A DNA stretch of 64,000 nucleotides, taken from Paenibacillus arenosi (lineage in GTDB: Bacteria > Bacillota > Bacilli > Paenibacillales > Paenibacillaceae). Of this stretch, positions 7,932-16,415 are shown one piece after another. The stretch is taken from NCBI RefSeq assembly GCF_014841135.1, contig NZ_JACYTN010000005.1:155523-219522 (forward strand), written 5' to 3'. Under the pieces are notes generated by a model. It made no database searches and was not told where the DNA came from. It saw only the letters and a program-made list of their open reading frames with translations. The translations under genes were made by a program, and so were the position numbers. The number at the start of each line of letters is the position of its first letter. The stretch's first letter is position 1.

Positions 7932-8825
7932 GTGGAACTTAGGCAGTTGCACTACTTTGTCAAGGTAGCGCAAAAAGAACATGTCACACAAGCAGCAGAG
8001 GAGCTACATGTGGCTCAGTCTGCGGTGAGCAGGCAGATTCACCAGCTAGAGGAAGAGCTTGGAGTTAAGCTTTTTTTGCAGAAAGGAAGAAATCTTCATT
8101 TAACTCCTGTTGGGCAGTTATTTATGAAACGTGCAGAAGCAATTTTAAAGGAACTGGATCGATCTGTACAGGAAGTTCAGGAATTTATTAATCCTGAATT
8201 GGGGGAGATTCGAATTGGATTCCCACACAGCTTAGGTGTGCATTTAATCCCTTCAGTTGTAGCTGCTTTCCGCAAAACGCATCCAAATGTGAAGTTTCGT
8301 TTTAAACAAGGGATGTATCCTTCGTTGATCCGTGATTTGGTTCGGGCTGAAGTTGACTTGGCTTTTATCTCACCGTTTCCTGAAGTGTCAGAGCATGTAA
8401 CGGGAGAAGTCATTCTTACAGAGAGGTTGTCAGCTATTCTACCACCAAATCATGCGCTTGCAAATGAGGAAGAGATTGATTTGGCTCAATTGAAGGATGA
8501 TACATTCGTTCTCTTTAGCCCTGGTTATTCGCTTCGTCCTATTGTGTGGGATGCATGCATTGAAGCGGGATTCACGCCAAAAATCGGGTTTGAAGGGGAG
8601 GAAACAGATACGATTCGTGGGCTTGTGGCGGCAGGGATGGGTGTTAGCTTATTGCCTGATATGGCTTTGCGACATACGTCAGAGCTGCAACCGGTCTGTG
8701 TGAAGGTTAATAAACCACAAGTGACAAGAACAATTGGACTTATTCGGCGTAAGGATGAGAAGCTGCCGTTGGTTGCGCAGACGTTCCATCGTTTTTTGCT
8801 TGAATACTTTAATGTGCAGTCTTAA
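7932..8825 (+). CDS. LysR-type regulator, GltC-like
   Basis: 297 residues from a GTG start. The N-terminal winged helix (VTQAAEELHVAQSAVSRQIHQLEEELGVKLF, residues ~19-49) is followed by a two-lobed effector domain (~90-295). Long stretches resemble Bacillus GltC, the activator of glutamate synthase: opening MELRQL.YF, the recognition helix, LTPVGQ, GEIRIGFP, and VAAGMGVSLLPD. gltAB is not in the window, and LysR members usually regulate a divergent neighbour, which is absent here because the rhomboid gene lies in the same direction. The target is therefore open. An ammonium transporter operon sits 1.5 kb away, but it carries its own GlnR sites. Confidence 0.9.
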   Translation: MELRQLHYFVKVAQKEHVTQAAEELHVAQSAVSRQIHQLEEELGVKLFLQKGRNLHLTPVGQLFMKRAEAILKELDRSVQEVQEFINPELGEIRIGFPHSLGVHLIPSVVAAFRKTHPNVKFRFKQGMYPSLIRDLVRAEVDLAFISPFPEVSEHVTGEVILTERLSAILPPNHALANEEEIDLAQLKDDTFVLFSPGYSLRPIVWDACIEAGFTPKIGFEGEETDTIRGLVAAGMGVSLLPDMALRHTSELQPVCVKVNKPQVTRTIGLIRRKDEKLPLVAQTFHRFLLEYFNVQS

Positions 8826-8848
8826 ATAATCATAGAAATACAGTCTAA

Positions 8849-8881
8849 GAAGCCCCGTGCGCTTATGCGTACGGGGCTTCT
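8849..8881. terminator. Hairpin between convergent genes
   Basis: GAAGCCCCGT (8849-8858) pairs with ACGGGGCTTC (8871-8880). No real T run follows on either strand. Confidence 0.65.
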
Positions 8882-8915
8882 GTCATTGAAACTCATTATT
8901 CGAATTGAGGTTATG

Positions 8916-9593
8916 TCAATCTTGGCTGCGGAAGATCATAATGTACTTAATCAATTCCAGCAAGGAAATTAAGGCTGCTGCTACATACGTTAACGCTGCT
9001 GCGTTCAATACTTTGCTTACACCTTTTTCTTCATCATTTCTAATGAATCCTTCTGAAATCATTAGGTCTCTTGCACGGCTGCTTGCATTGAACTCTACAG
9101 GTAGTGTAACGAGTTGGAATGCGACTGCAGCTGTGAAGAAGATGATCCCGAGCAAAATAAGTCCAGATGCTTGGAATAAAAATCCGCCAATTAGCAAAAA
9201 TGGTGCTAGGCCTGAGGAAAAATTCACAAGCGGGAACATCCGATGACGCAATCTTAGCATAGCGTAAGATTCTTGATCTTGGATAGCGTGTCCAACTTCG
9301 TGACAGGCAACAGACAAAGCTGAGATGGAGCGTTCATAGTAAACAGGCTCTGAAAGGCGTACAACTTTCTGGATTGGATCATAATGATCGGATAAATGTC
9401 CTCTGACTGGTTCGACGGGAACGTCGTACAAGCCTTGTGCATCAAGCAAACGTCTTGCTGCTTCGTATCCGGTCAATCCACTGGATGCTTGTACATTAGC
9501 AAATTGGTTGAACGTACCTTTGACTCGAAATTGTGCCCATATGCTAATGCCGAAGGCGATTAGGATTAGAAAATCCATCGGGTGAAAGAACAT
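8916..9593 (-). CDS. YugP-type membrane zinc metallopeptidase
   Basis: 225 residues. An N-terminal membrane helix (~6-22) leads to a soluble stretch with the zinc site HEVGH (residues 98-102), then three further hydrophobic segments (~128-160 and ~195-217). This is the 'putative neutral zinc metallopeptidase' family (Zn_peptidase_2, YugP). A conserved block SDHYDP...VVRLSEPVY precedes the site. Substrates are unknown. GGAGG precedes ATG 9593. It lies 31 bases after a MerR gene on the same strand, so the regulator is probably in its operon. Confidence 0.9.
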   Translation of the reverse strand: MFFHPMDFLILIAFGISIWAQFRVKGTFNQFANVQASSGLTGYEAARRLLDAQGLYDVPVEPVRGHLSDHYDPIQKVVRLSEPVYYERSISALSVACHEVGHAIQDQESYAMLRLRHRMFPLVNFSSGLAPFLLIGGFLFQASGLILLGIIFFTAAVAFQLVTLPVEFNASSRARDLMISEGFIRNDEEKGVSKVLNAAALTYVAAALISLLELIKYIMIFRSQD

Positions 9594-9624
9594 GATGATT
9601 ACCTCCTGGGCTAAATATGTTGTT

Positions 9625-10074
9625 TCAAAGCATGTGCTGCTTGTCCGCTAGGGCAATTAACACATCAATGCAGGCTGCGCTTTGTGGAGCGATGCGCTGG
9701 AACAAAGATTTTGCCTGAGTTGGCTTCAGCTTCTCTAGTATCGGTTGAAGCTCTTTGGCTTCACGCTCGACCTGCTGCAAGTGGACTTGCAAATCAGTTA
9801 AACGTTTGACAAGCTGCTCATCAATCGAAACCTGCTGAAGTTGTGCGAAATACTCCTTGATTTCATCGAGGGTGTATTTCTCTTGTTTCATCTGAATAAT
9901 TCGTTGAATCCGTTCTATCGTTTCCATATGGTAGAGACGATAATTCGTATCGGTTCGCTTCGTAGGCTCGATGAGGCCAAGTGAAGTATAATAATCAATC
10001 GTTCGCTGATTGACCGAAGCTAAACGAGCTAATTCTCCGATACGCAACAGTTGATTATCCCCATCGGTTCTCAC
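9625..10074 (-). CDS. MerR-family transcriptional regulator
   Basis: 149 residues. Winged helix at ~10-75 (RIGELARLASVNQRTIDYYTSLGLIEPTKRTDTNYRLY) is followed by a coiled-coil dimerisation helix (~90-130). One Cys near the C-terminus (SAACIDV) is not the paired-cysteine metal site of MerR or ZntR. The effector is unknown. The start is taken as GTG 10074 with only a modest ribosome site; a TTG ten codons later is possible. Upstream of the YugP gene in the same unit, it may control itself and that peptidase. Confidence 0.9.
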   Translation of the reverse strand: MRTDGDNQLLRIGELARLASVNQRTIDYYTSLGLIEPTKRTDTNYRLYHMETIERIQRIIQMKQEKYTLDEIKEYFAQLQQVSIDEQLVKRLTDLQVHLQQVEREAKELQPILEKLKPTQAKSLFQRIAPQSAACIDVLIALADKQHML

Positions 10075-10139
10075 CTCAATTCTTCTTCTTATTTTACTGT
10101 ATTTTAAATGGTGTAGTCAAACATTTGATTTACTATATA

Positions 10140-10156
10140 TGTCACATAATATAACA
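10140..10156. promoter_or_regulatory. GlnR/TnrA box, site I
   Basis: TGTCACATAATATAACA matches the GlnR/TnrA consensus TGTNANAWWWTNTNACA at every fixed position. It is centred about 93 bases upstream of the predicted amt transcription start, on the activating side. Confidence 0.85.
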
Positions 10157-10204
10157 TGAAAAGTGTTATTGAGATTACTTTTTATCTATTTTTAAATAAA
10201 ATGA

Positions 10205-10234
10205 TTGTCAAAACTTACCTCACAAGCTTATAAT
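10205..10234 (+). promoter_or_regulatory. Promoter of amt operon
   Basis: TTGTCA at 10205-10210, an 18-base spacer, TATAAT at 10229-10234, predicted start near 10241. It is bracketed by the two GlnR/TnrA boxes. Confidence 0.75.
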
Positions 10235-10255
10235 GTCATCATTAATCATTTATTG

Positions 10256-10272
10256 TGTTAGAAAATATAACA
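10256..10272. promoter_or_regulatory. GlnR/TnrA box, site II
   Basis: TGTTAGAAAATATAACA is a second perfect match to TGTNANAWWWTNTNACA, centred about 23 bases into the predicted transcript and ending just before the amt ribosome site. A bound regulator here would repress. Confidence 0.85.
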
Positions 10273-10292
10273 TAAAAGGGGAGTGTTTTTCT

Positions 10293-11738
10293 ATGCACAG
10301 CTATCTAAAGTCTACACATGTCAAATTGTTAATGAGTACATTGTTCGTCTTTGGTTTATTTATGGGGACCTCATCGTTAGCTTATGCTGCTGAAGAGGTA
10401 ACTACGGCTCAAGTACATCAAGCACTAGATGCGGTATGGATTTTAATTGCTGCGGTGCTAGTCATTATGATGCAAGCAGGCTTTGCTCTATTGGAAGCGG
10501 GATCGTCGCGTATGAAAAATGCAGGGCATGTTGCGGGTAAGACGATTTTAACCTTTGGTATATGTGCCATTGCGTTTTGGATGTTCGGCTTCGGATTTGG
10601 CTTCGGGGAATCAAATGGTTTCTTCGGTACAACAGGTTTCTTCTTCGACGGTAATGAATCGACAGCGGCAGCGCTGTTCAGCTCCCTAGACTTCTCACAA
10701 GTTCCTATCACGATTAAATTCTTATTCCAACTAGCATTCGCGGCCATTTCACTTGCTATTGCATGTGGCGGCTTCGCAGAACGAGCAAAATTAAGTGTAT
10801 ATGTGTGGTTTGGTTTCTTATTTACCATTTTTATTTACCCCGTAGCTGCTCATTGGGTGTGGGGCGGCGGTTGGTTGCATGCATTAGGCATGCAGGATTT
10901 TGCAGGTTCGGCAGTCGTTCATATGCAAGGTGCGACAGCAGCATTAATTGCAACGATCATGCTTAAACCTCGTCTTGGAAAATTTAACGCTGAAGGCAAG
11001 CCAACGATTATCCCTGGTCATAATCAAGTGCTGTCTGTACTCGGTGTATTACTGTTATGGGTAGGCTGGTTTGGCTTTAATCCAGGCAGTACGCTTGGCG
11101 CGGTTAATGATGGATTCTTCGGATATATCGCGATGACAACTCAGCTTGCGGCAGCGGCCGGTGCGGTTGCTGCATTGATCGTCTCATGGTTGGTATGGGG
11201 GAAAGCAGATATACCAAGTATGTTGAATGGTGTACTGGCAGCGCTTGTTGCGATTACGGGGGCATGTGCATTTGTAGAGCCATGGGCAGCATTAGTCATT
11301 GGTGCGATAGCAGGTGTGATTACCTTTTTCACGGCCCAATGGATAGAACGTCTTGGGATTGATGATCCGGTATATGCGTTCTCAGTACATGGAATTGCTG
11401 GTATATGGGGGGCATTATCGACAGGATTCTTTGCTGCTCCTGCTCTGGTAGAGAAAGTTGGAGTTGGTAAAGCGGGTTTATTTTACGGTGGAGGCTGGGA
11501 ACAGCTCGTTGTGCAAACGGTTGGAATTATGGGTGTGTTCGTATTTGTCGCCATTTTGTCGTTTGCCATTTTCTTTGTATTGAAAATAACGATCGGGCTT
11601 AGGGTATCAGAAGAGGAAGAGCTTGTAGGATTAGATATGAGTGAACATGGTGTGTACGGCTATCCTGAACAAATGAAAGCATTACATCAGCATGAACAAC
11701 TATCATCAGGAGTTGATCGTCGTGAAGGGGTGAGCTGA
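10293..11738 (+). CDS. amt: Ammonium transporter (Amt family)
   Basis: 481 residues. The start is ATG 10293, with AAAGGGGAG nine bases before it; a longer frame upstream lacks a ribosome site and overlaps the GlnR box. An N-terminal export signal ends near SSLAYAAEE, as is usual for bacterial Amt proteins. About eleven membrane helices follow, with typical Amt blocks: GFALLEAGSSRMKNAGH, CGGFAERAK, HWVWGGGW, VHMQGATAAL, GWFGFNPGS, and FSVHGIAGIWGAL near the pore. It moves ammonium across the cell membrane trimerically. No glnK/PII gene follows, which is the usual partner; instead a DUF294 gene starts four bases after the stop. Confidence 0.95.
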   Translation: MHSYLKSTHVKLLMSTLFVFGLFMGTSSLAYAAEEVTTAQVHQALDAVWILIAAVLVIMMQAGFALLEAGSSRMKNAGHVAGKTILTFGICAIAFWMFGFGFGFGESNGFFGTTGFFFDGNESTAAALFSSLDFSQVPITIKFLFQLAFAAISLAIACGGFAERAKLSVYVWFGFLFTIFIYPVAAHWVWGGGWLHALGMQDFAGSAVVHMQGATAALIATIMLKPRLGKFNAEGKPTIIPGHNQVLSVLGVLLLWVGWFGFNPGSTLGAVNDGFFGYIAMTTQLAAAAGAVAALIVSWLVWGKADIPSMLNGVLAALVAITGACAFVEPWAALVIGAIAGVITFFTAQWIERLGIDDPVYAFSVHGIAGIWGALSTGFFAAPALVEKVGVGKAGLFYGGGWEQLVVQTVGIMGVFVFVAILSFAIFFVLKITIGLRVSEEEELVGLDMSEHGVYGYPEQMKALHQHEQLSSGVDRREGVS

Positions 11739-11742
11739 TTGC

Positions 11743-12951
11743 GTGAATCATCTTCTAGGAAATAACAGTTTCTCTGCTTATTTTGAGCAATGGATGTGTC
11801 ACTTGGAAGAAATCGATAGGTACAAGGATTTTTGTGACGAAGACGCAAAAATTAGAGGCTGGCGACAGCTGCGAATGCAATTGATGTGTGAAGTTGAGCC
11901 GAATTTGACTAGGGAAAGTGAAGAATATAAACATATCTTGCTGCCATCGAATTTTTCATATGAGCTGCCTGAGTTTCCTCTGGCGATTAGTGTGCGATAC
12001 CGAATAGTGACTGCTTGTTATGATGCACTATTTGAAAAAGTTGCTTCTTATGTAGAGCAGCAACTTATGGAGAGTGGGTATGGACCACCACCAGTTCCGT
12101 ATGCTTTCGTCTTATTTGGAAGTGGAGGACGCAGGGAAATGCTCCCTTGGAGTGATCAGGATCATGGACTCATTTGGCAGATTGTCAAAGAAGAATCAGA
12201 ACGTCTCGTAGTAGAGCGGTATTTTCTGAGATGGGGAAACGAAATGGTCAGCGCACTTCGTGCGATCGGATTTATGCCGTGCAGTGGTAAAGTGCTGGCA
12301 AGTGAAGCGTTGTGGCGAGGTTCCCTTGAGGATTGGCAAATGAGGGCAGAGCAATGGATGAGTATAGCGGATTGGGAACATATTCGATATTTCTCGATCG
12401 CGCTTGATATGAGAACTGTGTATGGAGAAGTGTCTTTAGAAGCGGAGTGGAGAGAGTATGTAAGGCAGTTCAGAGCTTCATCTATAGCCGCTGAAGCTTC
12501 TCAAACGGCAATGGTACGCAATCAGCAGCATCGTAAATTAGCGCATAATGCATTTGGTCAACTCATTAAAGAGCGAACGCATCCTTATGCTGGTCAAGTC
12601 GACATGAAGTATCGGATTTATGTACCTATTGTGCAACTCATTCGAACAACATCGTGGATGGTGGATGACATTGCTCATCCATTATCTACGAAGGAGCGTA
12701 TGGAAGGTATTTTATCAACATGGTCAGATGGCGAGGAACGACAAACTATTCGAAAGCTATATGCGTACTGGGATGATGTTATGGCGGTTAGATGGATATG
12801 CGGAGCAGAATTGCTAGACGGGGTGTGGAACGGAACGGGAATGATTGATCCTGATCAACTGCATGAATTGCAGAAATTAGCGCTTCGTCGAAGTTCGCAA
12901 AGTATAGAGAAATGGTCAAAAGTATTGAATAGGAGGTGCGAGCGTGGCTGA
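11743..12951 (+). CDS. DUF294 nucleotidyltransferase-like protein (GlnD/PII-uridylyltransferase fold)
   Basis: 402 residues, GTG start five bases after the amt stop codon begins a tight coupling. The nucleotidyltransferase signature GSGGRREMLPWSDQDHGLI (residues ~127-144) carries the two metal aspartates Asp138 and Asp140. The remainder matches the DUF294 C-terminal helical part (NQQHRKLAHNAFGQL, D.K.RIYVPIVQLIRTTSW). The N-terminal CBS and cyclic-nucleotide domains of many relatives are absent. Enzyme activity and target have not been established for this family as far as I know; related GlnD modifies PII by uridylylation. Its place directly after amt and before an exonuclease suggests control of the transporter or nitrogen signalling, which is inference. 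Confidence 0.88.
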   Translation: MNHLLGNNSFSAYFEQWMCHLEEIDRYKDFCDEDAKIRGWRQLRMQLMCEVEPNLTRESEEYKHILLPSNFSYELPEFPLAISVRYRIVTACYDALFEKVASYVEQQLMESGYGPPPVPYAFVLFGSGGRREMLPWSDQDHGLIWQIVKEESERLVVERYFLRWGNEMVSALRAIGFMPCSGKVLASEALWRGSLEDWQMRAEQWMSIADWEHIRYFSIALDMRTVYGEVSLEAEWREYVRQFRASSIAAEASQTAMVRNQQHRKLAHNAFGQLIKERTHPYAGQVDMKYRIYVPIVQLIRTTSWMVDDIAHPLSTKERMEGILSTWSDGEERQTIRKLYAYWDDVMAVRWICGAELLDGVWNGTGMIDPDQLHELQKLALRRSSQSIEKWSKVLNRRCERG

Positions 12952-13774
12952 GGGAGATGGGAACATACGTCGAAGTTGGTGGAAGCGATTAGAAGGGTTA
13001 CAACCTAAGAACACAGGTGTTGAATCGAGGCACGCACCTTCTGGAAATTCAGTTTCTGAGTCATGGATGTCGGGTTTATCTGCATCAAACTTGAAGACGG
13101 AGGGTGCGAAAAAGGCCTACGAGCGAGCTCGTCAAAAAGAACGATTAAAGTTGGAATCAAGCGGAAGTGTTCGACGCTTACATGTACTTGATATTCCTTT
13201 AAAGGAGCTTCCTGTCGTCGTCATTGATCTGGAAATGACGGGCTTTGAGCCTCATGCAGATGAGATTGTTTCTTTTGGAGCGTGGCGGCTGCAAGGAAAG
13301 CAGTGGGAGGAAGGGGAACATGCAAGCTTTTATCAAATCGTTAACCCTGGTATGCGCATACCTCCTGCAACCGAGCGACTGCTGCAGATCACATCGGAAG
13401 AGGCTGCACAAGCAATGCCCGTATCAGAAGGACTCACACAGTTTATGAATTACATGGAGGAACGTGTTGTCATTGCGCATGCAAGTGCGCATGACAAGGC
13501 ATTTTTACGGACGGCCTTATGGCGATATTTCAAAAATCCATGGCGTCATCGGATGTTGGATACGATGATGATTGCGCGCTGGCTGTATCCACAGCTTCGA
13601 AATAATGATCTAGATATGCTGCTCCAACATGTAGGCATTGCAGTAGAGCAGCGTCATCATGCGCTCTGGGATGCGCGAGCAACGGCTGAATTATGGCTGC
13701 ACTTTATGGAGCAAGCCGAGAAAAGGAGAGTGACGACACTCCGGGAAATGTACATGTATTTGAGTCAGTACTAG
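12944..13774 (+). CDS. DnaQ-fold 3'-5' exonuclease (DEDDh)
   Basis: 276 residues, GTG start inside the end of the DUF294 gene (8-base overlap), with AGGAGGTG upstream. The first ~85 residues are basic and low in complexity. The exonuclease domain (~90-255) has Exo I DLEMTG (Asp95, Glu97), Exo II with Asp184 in AHASAHDKAF, and Exo III HHALWD (His238, Asp243), so all catalytic residues are present. It resembles the polymerase III epsilon/RNase T group and has no polymerase part. Third gene of the amt operon. The substrate may be a nucleic acid or a nucleotide product of the DUF294 enzyme; unknown. Confidence 0.9.
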   Translation: MAEGDGNIRRSWWKRLEGLQPKNTGVESRHAPSGNSVSESWMSGLSASNLKTEGAKKAYERARQKERLKLESSGSVRRLHVLDIPLKELPVVVIDLEMTGFEPHADEIVSFGAWRLQGKQWEEGEHASFYQIVNPGMRIPPATERLLQITSEEAAQAMPVSEGLTQFMNYMEERVVIAHASAHDKAFLRTALWRYFKNPWRHRMLDTMMIARWLYPQLRNNDLDMLLQHVGIAVEQRHHALWDARATAELWLHFMEQAEKRRVTTLREMYMYLSQY

Positions 13775-13781
13775 CAGTTCA

Positions 13782-14243
13782 TTATAACTTCGTGTAATAG
13801 CTATATGTTGGCTTATCCAATCCATTTTGGAACGAAACGACTAGCCATCCTGTCCACAAAGCTTGCGTGTCCATCCATCCCAATATGTCCTCGCGACTGA
13901 TAGTGGCTGATGTAAAAGGATGAGAATGTACAAGTATGCGATCCCACGATGCTTCCGGGTAACGGAATAACAGGTCGATATATACGGAAGGCTCCAGATA
14001 AAAACGATGTTGTGGATGCTGGTCCGTATTTGGAATAGGCTCAAAAATATGAAAATGATGTTCGTTTGAACGTTTATTGCGGAGTAATATTCCGCATCCT
14101 TCATTAGGATAGTGTGCGCGTAGATGCTCTAGCATGCCTGGATAAACGGATGGCAAAATAGATAGTGTGCTTATAGGTGATGGATTTGCTTGAGTGTTGG
14201 GTGTGTTAGTCATTGTGTGTACACTGTTCCCCTTCTTTATCAT
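13782..14243 (-). CDS. M67/JAMM-family metallopeptidase-like protein
   Basis: 153 residues. The JAB/MPN zinc site is readable: Glu in NEGCGILL (~49), HSHP in ILVHSHPFTSAT (~105-115), and Ser...Asp in ISREDI about seven residues on. Bacterial short JAMM proteins cleave isopeptide or peptide bonds, for example releasing ubiquitin-like sulfur carriers (Mec+/MoaD type). No moeB/thiS/cysM-like gene is near, so the partner is unknown. Translation likely starts at ATG 14243 (GGAG three bases away). It is convergent with the exonuclease gene, seven bases apart. Confidence 0.8.
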   Translation of the reverse strand: MIKKGNSVHTMTNTPNTQANPSPISTLSILPSVYPGMLEHLRAHYPNEGCGILLRNKRSNEHHFHIFEPIPNTDQHPQHRFYLEPSVYIDLLFRYPEASWDRILVHSHPFTSATISREDILGWMDTQALWTGWLVVSFQNGLDKPTYSYYTKL

Positions 14244-14422
14244 CTTCTCCGATGTGATTATATTAAAATTATAGCGGATTTATTAAATTTATTCATAGGG
14301 CGTATCTCAAGGGAAGGCTTGGGAGCGCTTTTTAGTTGGTAGTATAGGATGGAAGTTAAAACAGATATGTATGATTCAATGTCATTGTGTGAAAGAACTT
14401 AAAAAATGGTACATGCTCAAAA
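14244..14422. other. Intergenic region before the LPMO promoter
   Basis: AT-rich, with no open frame or hairpin that I can support. The promoter and long leader of the next gene begin at 14423. Confidence 0.5.
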
Positions 14423-14436
14423 AGAAAGCGTTGTCA
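14423..14436. promoter_or_regulatory. CcpA cre site overlapping the LPMO -35 box
   Basis: AGAAAGCGTTGTCA fits the cre consensus TGWAANCGNTNWCA at all fixed positions but the first. Its right end is the -35 hexamer, so CcpA binding would block the promoter when preferred sugars are present. Confidence 0.7.
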
Positions 14437-14460
14437 TTTCAATAGAAAGTGTGCTAGTAT
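14431..14460 (+). promoter_or_regulatory. LPMO gene promoter
   Basis: TTGTCA at 14431-14436 and TAGTAT at 14455-14460, spacer 18. The predicted leader is about 375 nt long and lacks a known riboswitch. Confidence 0.6.
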
Positions 14461-14772
14461 GTGATCACACCCAGTATAACCCAGTGATTTTTCTCACTTC
14501 CACATATATACCTATATGGTCCTCCTACACGAACTGCCTATCATTTATACTCTTCTTTCTTCATCTTCACAGACATCTCGTATATTTACTTGAAGCAGGG
14601 TGCTTTACCTTCATCGTACAGCATTACTCAGCTTTGTAAGATTATAATCATAGTATTTTATTGTTCCAAATGTGATATTAATCTCCCACAATTCCAATTC
14701 CATATTCCGATATGTGAGCGATATACAACAGACGATATAGACGCTTATTTGCGTTTATATAAATTTCTCTAA

Positions 14773-14843
14773 AAGGAGGGGTGATCGTTAACTTGCTTTC
14801 AGTCATGGCTAAGACGAGTCCAAAAATTAAAGGAGGCTGTTGA
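14773..14843 (+). promoter_or_regulatory. Extended SD-like element and possible 20-codon leader ORF
   Basis: AAGGAGGGGTGATC at 14773-14786 closely resembles the complement of the 16S rRNA 3' end (AAGGAGGTGATC). A reading frame from GTG 14781 runs 20 codons to a TGA at 14841-14843 that overlaps the LPMO ATG at 14843 by one base. It may be a coupled leader peptide or a 30S-binding mRNA stabiliser of the STAB-SD kind; spacing to GTG is too short for a normal start. Confidence 0.4.
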
Positions 14844-16201
14844 TGATGATGGATCAAAAGTTCAACCAGCACATGATGAGTTACAAGTGGCTACTGGTAG
14901 GAACGACCGCTATTCTCACAGTAATTTTGGTACTGCTTATGTCAGACAAAGCTTTCGCTCACGGTTATATCGAAGGGCCTGCGAGTAGGGGGTATTTGTG
15001 CAAAACGGGTCAAAATACGAACTGCGGCCCAATTGTGTACGAGCCTCAAAGCTTGGAAGGACCAAAGGGATTCCCGGCTGCTGGTCCAGCGGATGGCAAG
15101 CTTGCAAGTGCTGGTCTAGGAGGATTTGATCAGTTGAATGCACAATCTTCGACACGCTGGACAAAGGTGAATATGTCGAGTGGTACGGTAACGTTTAACT
15201 GGAAATTGACAGCAGCACATGCAACGACGAAATGGGAGTACTTTATTACGAAGCCGAATTGGGATCCAAATGCGCCGTTGTCTCGTGCTCAATTCGACTT
15301 GACGCCTTTCTGCTCCGTTAATACCGGTGGTGCACGTCCGCCATTTAATTATTCGGATACTTGTAATGTGCCACAGCGGACAGGCTATCATGTTATTTTG
15401 GCGGTCTGGACGGTCCACGATACACCTAATGCATTCTACAATGTCATTGATGCCAATTTTGGCGGAGGATCTAGCGATACAACTCCACCGACGGCTCCTT
15501 CCTCCCTAGCTGTGACAGGAAAAACGTCTAATACAGTTTCTCTGTCATGGAATGCGGCTACAGACAATGTTGGTGTTAGTCAATATAAAATTTATAACGG
15601 AAGCTCACTGGTAACCAGCATTTCTGGTTCCAATACGAGCTATACGGTTACGGGTTTGACGGCAAATACAAGCTATACGTTCTCGGTCGTTGCTGTGGAT
15701 GGAGCGGGTAACTCTTCTGTGCCAAGCGGATCTATCGCAGTTACAACCAATCCAGCTGTTGTAGATGTAGTTCCTCCTACTGCGCCAAGCAATCTGCATG
15801 TGATGGGTTCGCCGACATCCAATTCGGTACCATTGATGTGGACGGCTTCTTCAGACAATGTTGGGGTTACAGGGTACAAGGTGTATAATGGCACCAATCT
15901 TGTAGCTACCGTATCAGGCAGTGCAACCAGTTATACGGTTACGGGATTGGCAGCATCTACTTCGTATACCTTCACTGTGTACGCTGTGGATGGAGCGAAC
16001 AACCAATCGCCAGCCAGTAATTCCGTCTCTGCTACAACGGCTCAGCCTCCTGCAGCTGTGCCTTGGGCGGCAAATACTGCTTATACGGTAGGTCAGTTGG
16101 TTTACTATAACGGTGCCACTTACGAGTGTCGTCAACCACACACTTCGTTGGTAGGCTGGGAACCGACTGCTGTACCAGCACTGTGGAAACTAGTCCCATA
16201 A
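14843..16201 (+). CDS. Secreted AA10 lytic polysaccharide monooxygenase (chitin-binding), with 2 FnIII and CBM5/12
   Basis: 452 residues. A signal peptide (1-39) ends AFA before His40, so the mature protein starts with the copper-binding histidine (HGYIEGPASRG). The second histidine-brace residue is His126 (TAAHATTKWEYFITKPNW), and four cysteines fit AA10. Two fibronectin type III repeats follow (~214-305 and ~310-403; each has DNVGV..YK.YNG and SYTVTGL), then a C-terminal chitin-binding CBM5/12 (WAANTAYTVGQLVYYNGATYECRQPHTS...W.P). It oxidatively cleaves crystalline chitin or cellulose outside the cell. ATG 14843, 14846 and 14849 are all possible starts behind AAGGAGG. Likely glucose-repressed through the cre site. 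Confidence 0.96.
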   Translation: MMMDQKFNQHMMSYKWLLVGTTAILTVILVLLMSDKAFAHGYIEGPASRGYLCKTGQNTNCGPIVYEPQSLEGPKGFPAAGPADGKLASAGLGGFDQLNAQSSTRWTKVNMSSGTVTFNWKLTAAHATTKWEYFITKPNWDPNAPLSRAQFDLTPFCSVNTGGARPPFNYSDTCNVPQRTGYHVILAVWTVHDTPNAFYNVIDANFGGGSSDTTPPTAPSSLAVTGKTSNTVSLSWNAATDNVGVSQYKIYNGSSLVTSISGSNTSYTVTGLTANTSYTFSVVAVDGAGNSSVPSGSIAVTTNPAVVDVVPPTAPSNLHVMGSPTSNSVPLMWTASSDNVGVTGYKVYNGTNLVATVSGSATSYTVTGLAASTSYTFTVYAVDGANNQSPASNSVSATTAQPPAAVPWAANTAYTVGQLVYYNGATYECRQPHTSLVGWEPTAVPALWKLVP

Positions 16202-16380
16202 AGGAGGGCGTCTTGAGGGGAGACTAGCGGTTCCGTACATGGAAGTTAGTTAATCCTATGATGCAAGGATGAAAGCCATTCACAGGGAGCGTGCTGCTAA
16301 TAAGTTGATGATGCAGGAACTGCTGATGTGACCCCATTAGGCAGTGTGTAATAGGTAGTGTCGAAAAGATGTGATGAGTG
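16202..16380. other. Intergenic region after the LPMO gene
   Basis: I see no gene here. An AAAGGAGGG at 16201-16209 is not followed by a usable open frame. Confidence 0.5.
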
Positions 16381-16382
16381 AG

Positions 16383-16415
16383 GCCTCGCCAGCAAGTTCT
16401 GGTGAGGTCTTCTTG
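16383..16415 (+). terminator. Probable LPMO terminator
   Basis: GCCTCGCCAG (16383-16392) pairs with CTGGTGAGGT (16399-16408), then a T-rich tail. It lies 180 bases after the LPMO stop. Confidence 0.7.

Noticed and set aside
14406..14639. 77-codon frame covering the LPMO promoter region
   Set aside because: It spans the promoter and cre site, has no ribosome site and gives a composition unlike a protein.
15480..16050. Repeated DNA within the LPMO gene as a tandem repeat locus
   Set aside because: The two similar segments encode two fibronectin type III domains; the similarity is that of homologous protein modules, not a DNA repeat.
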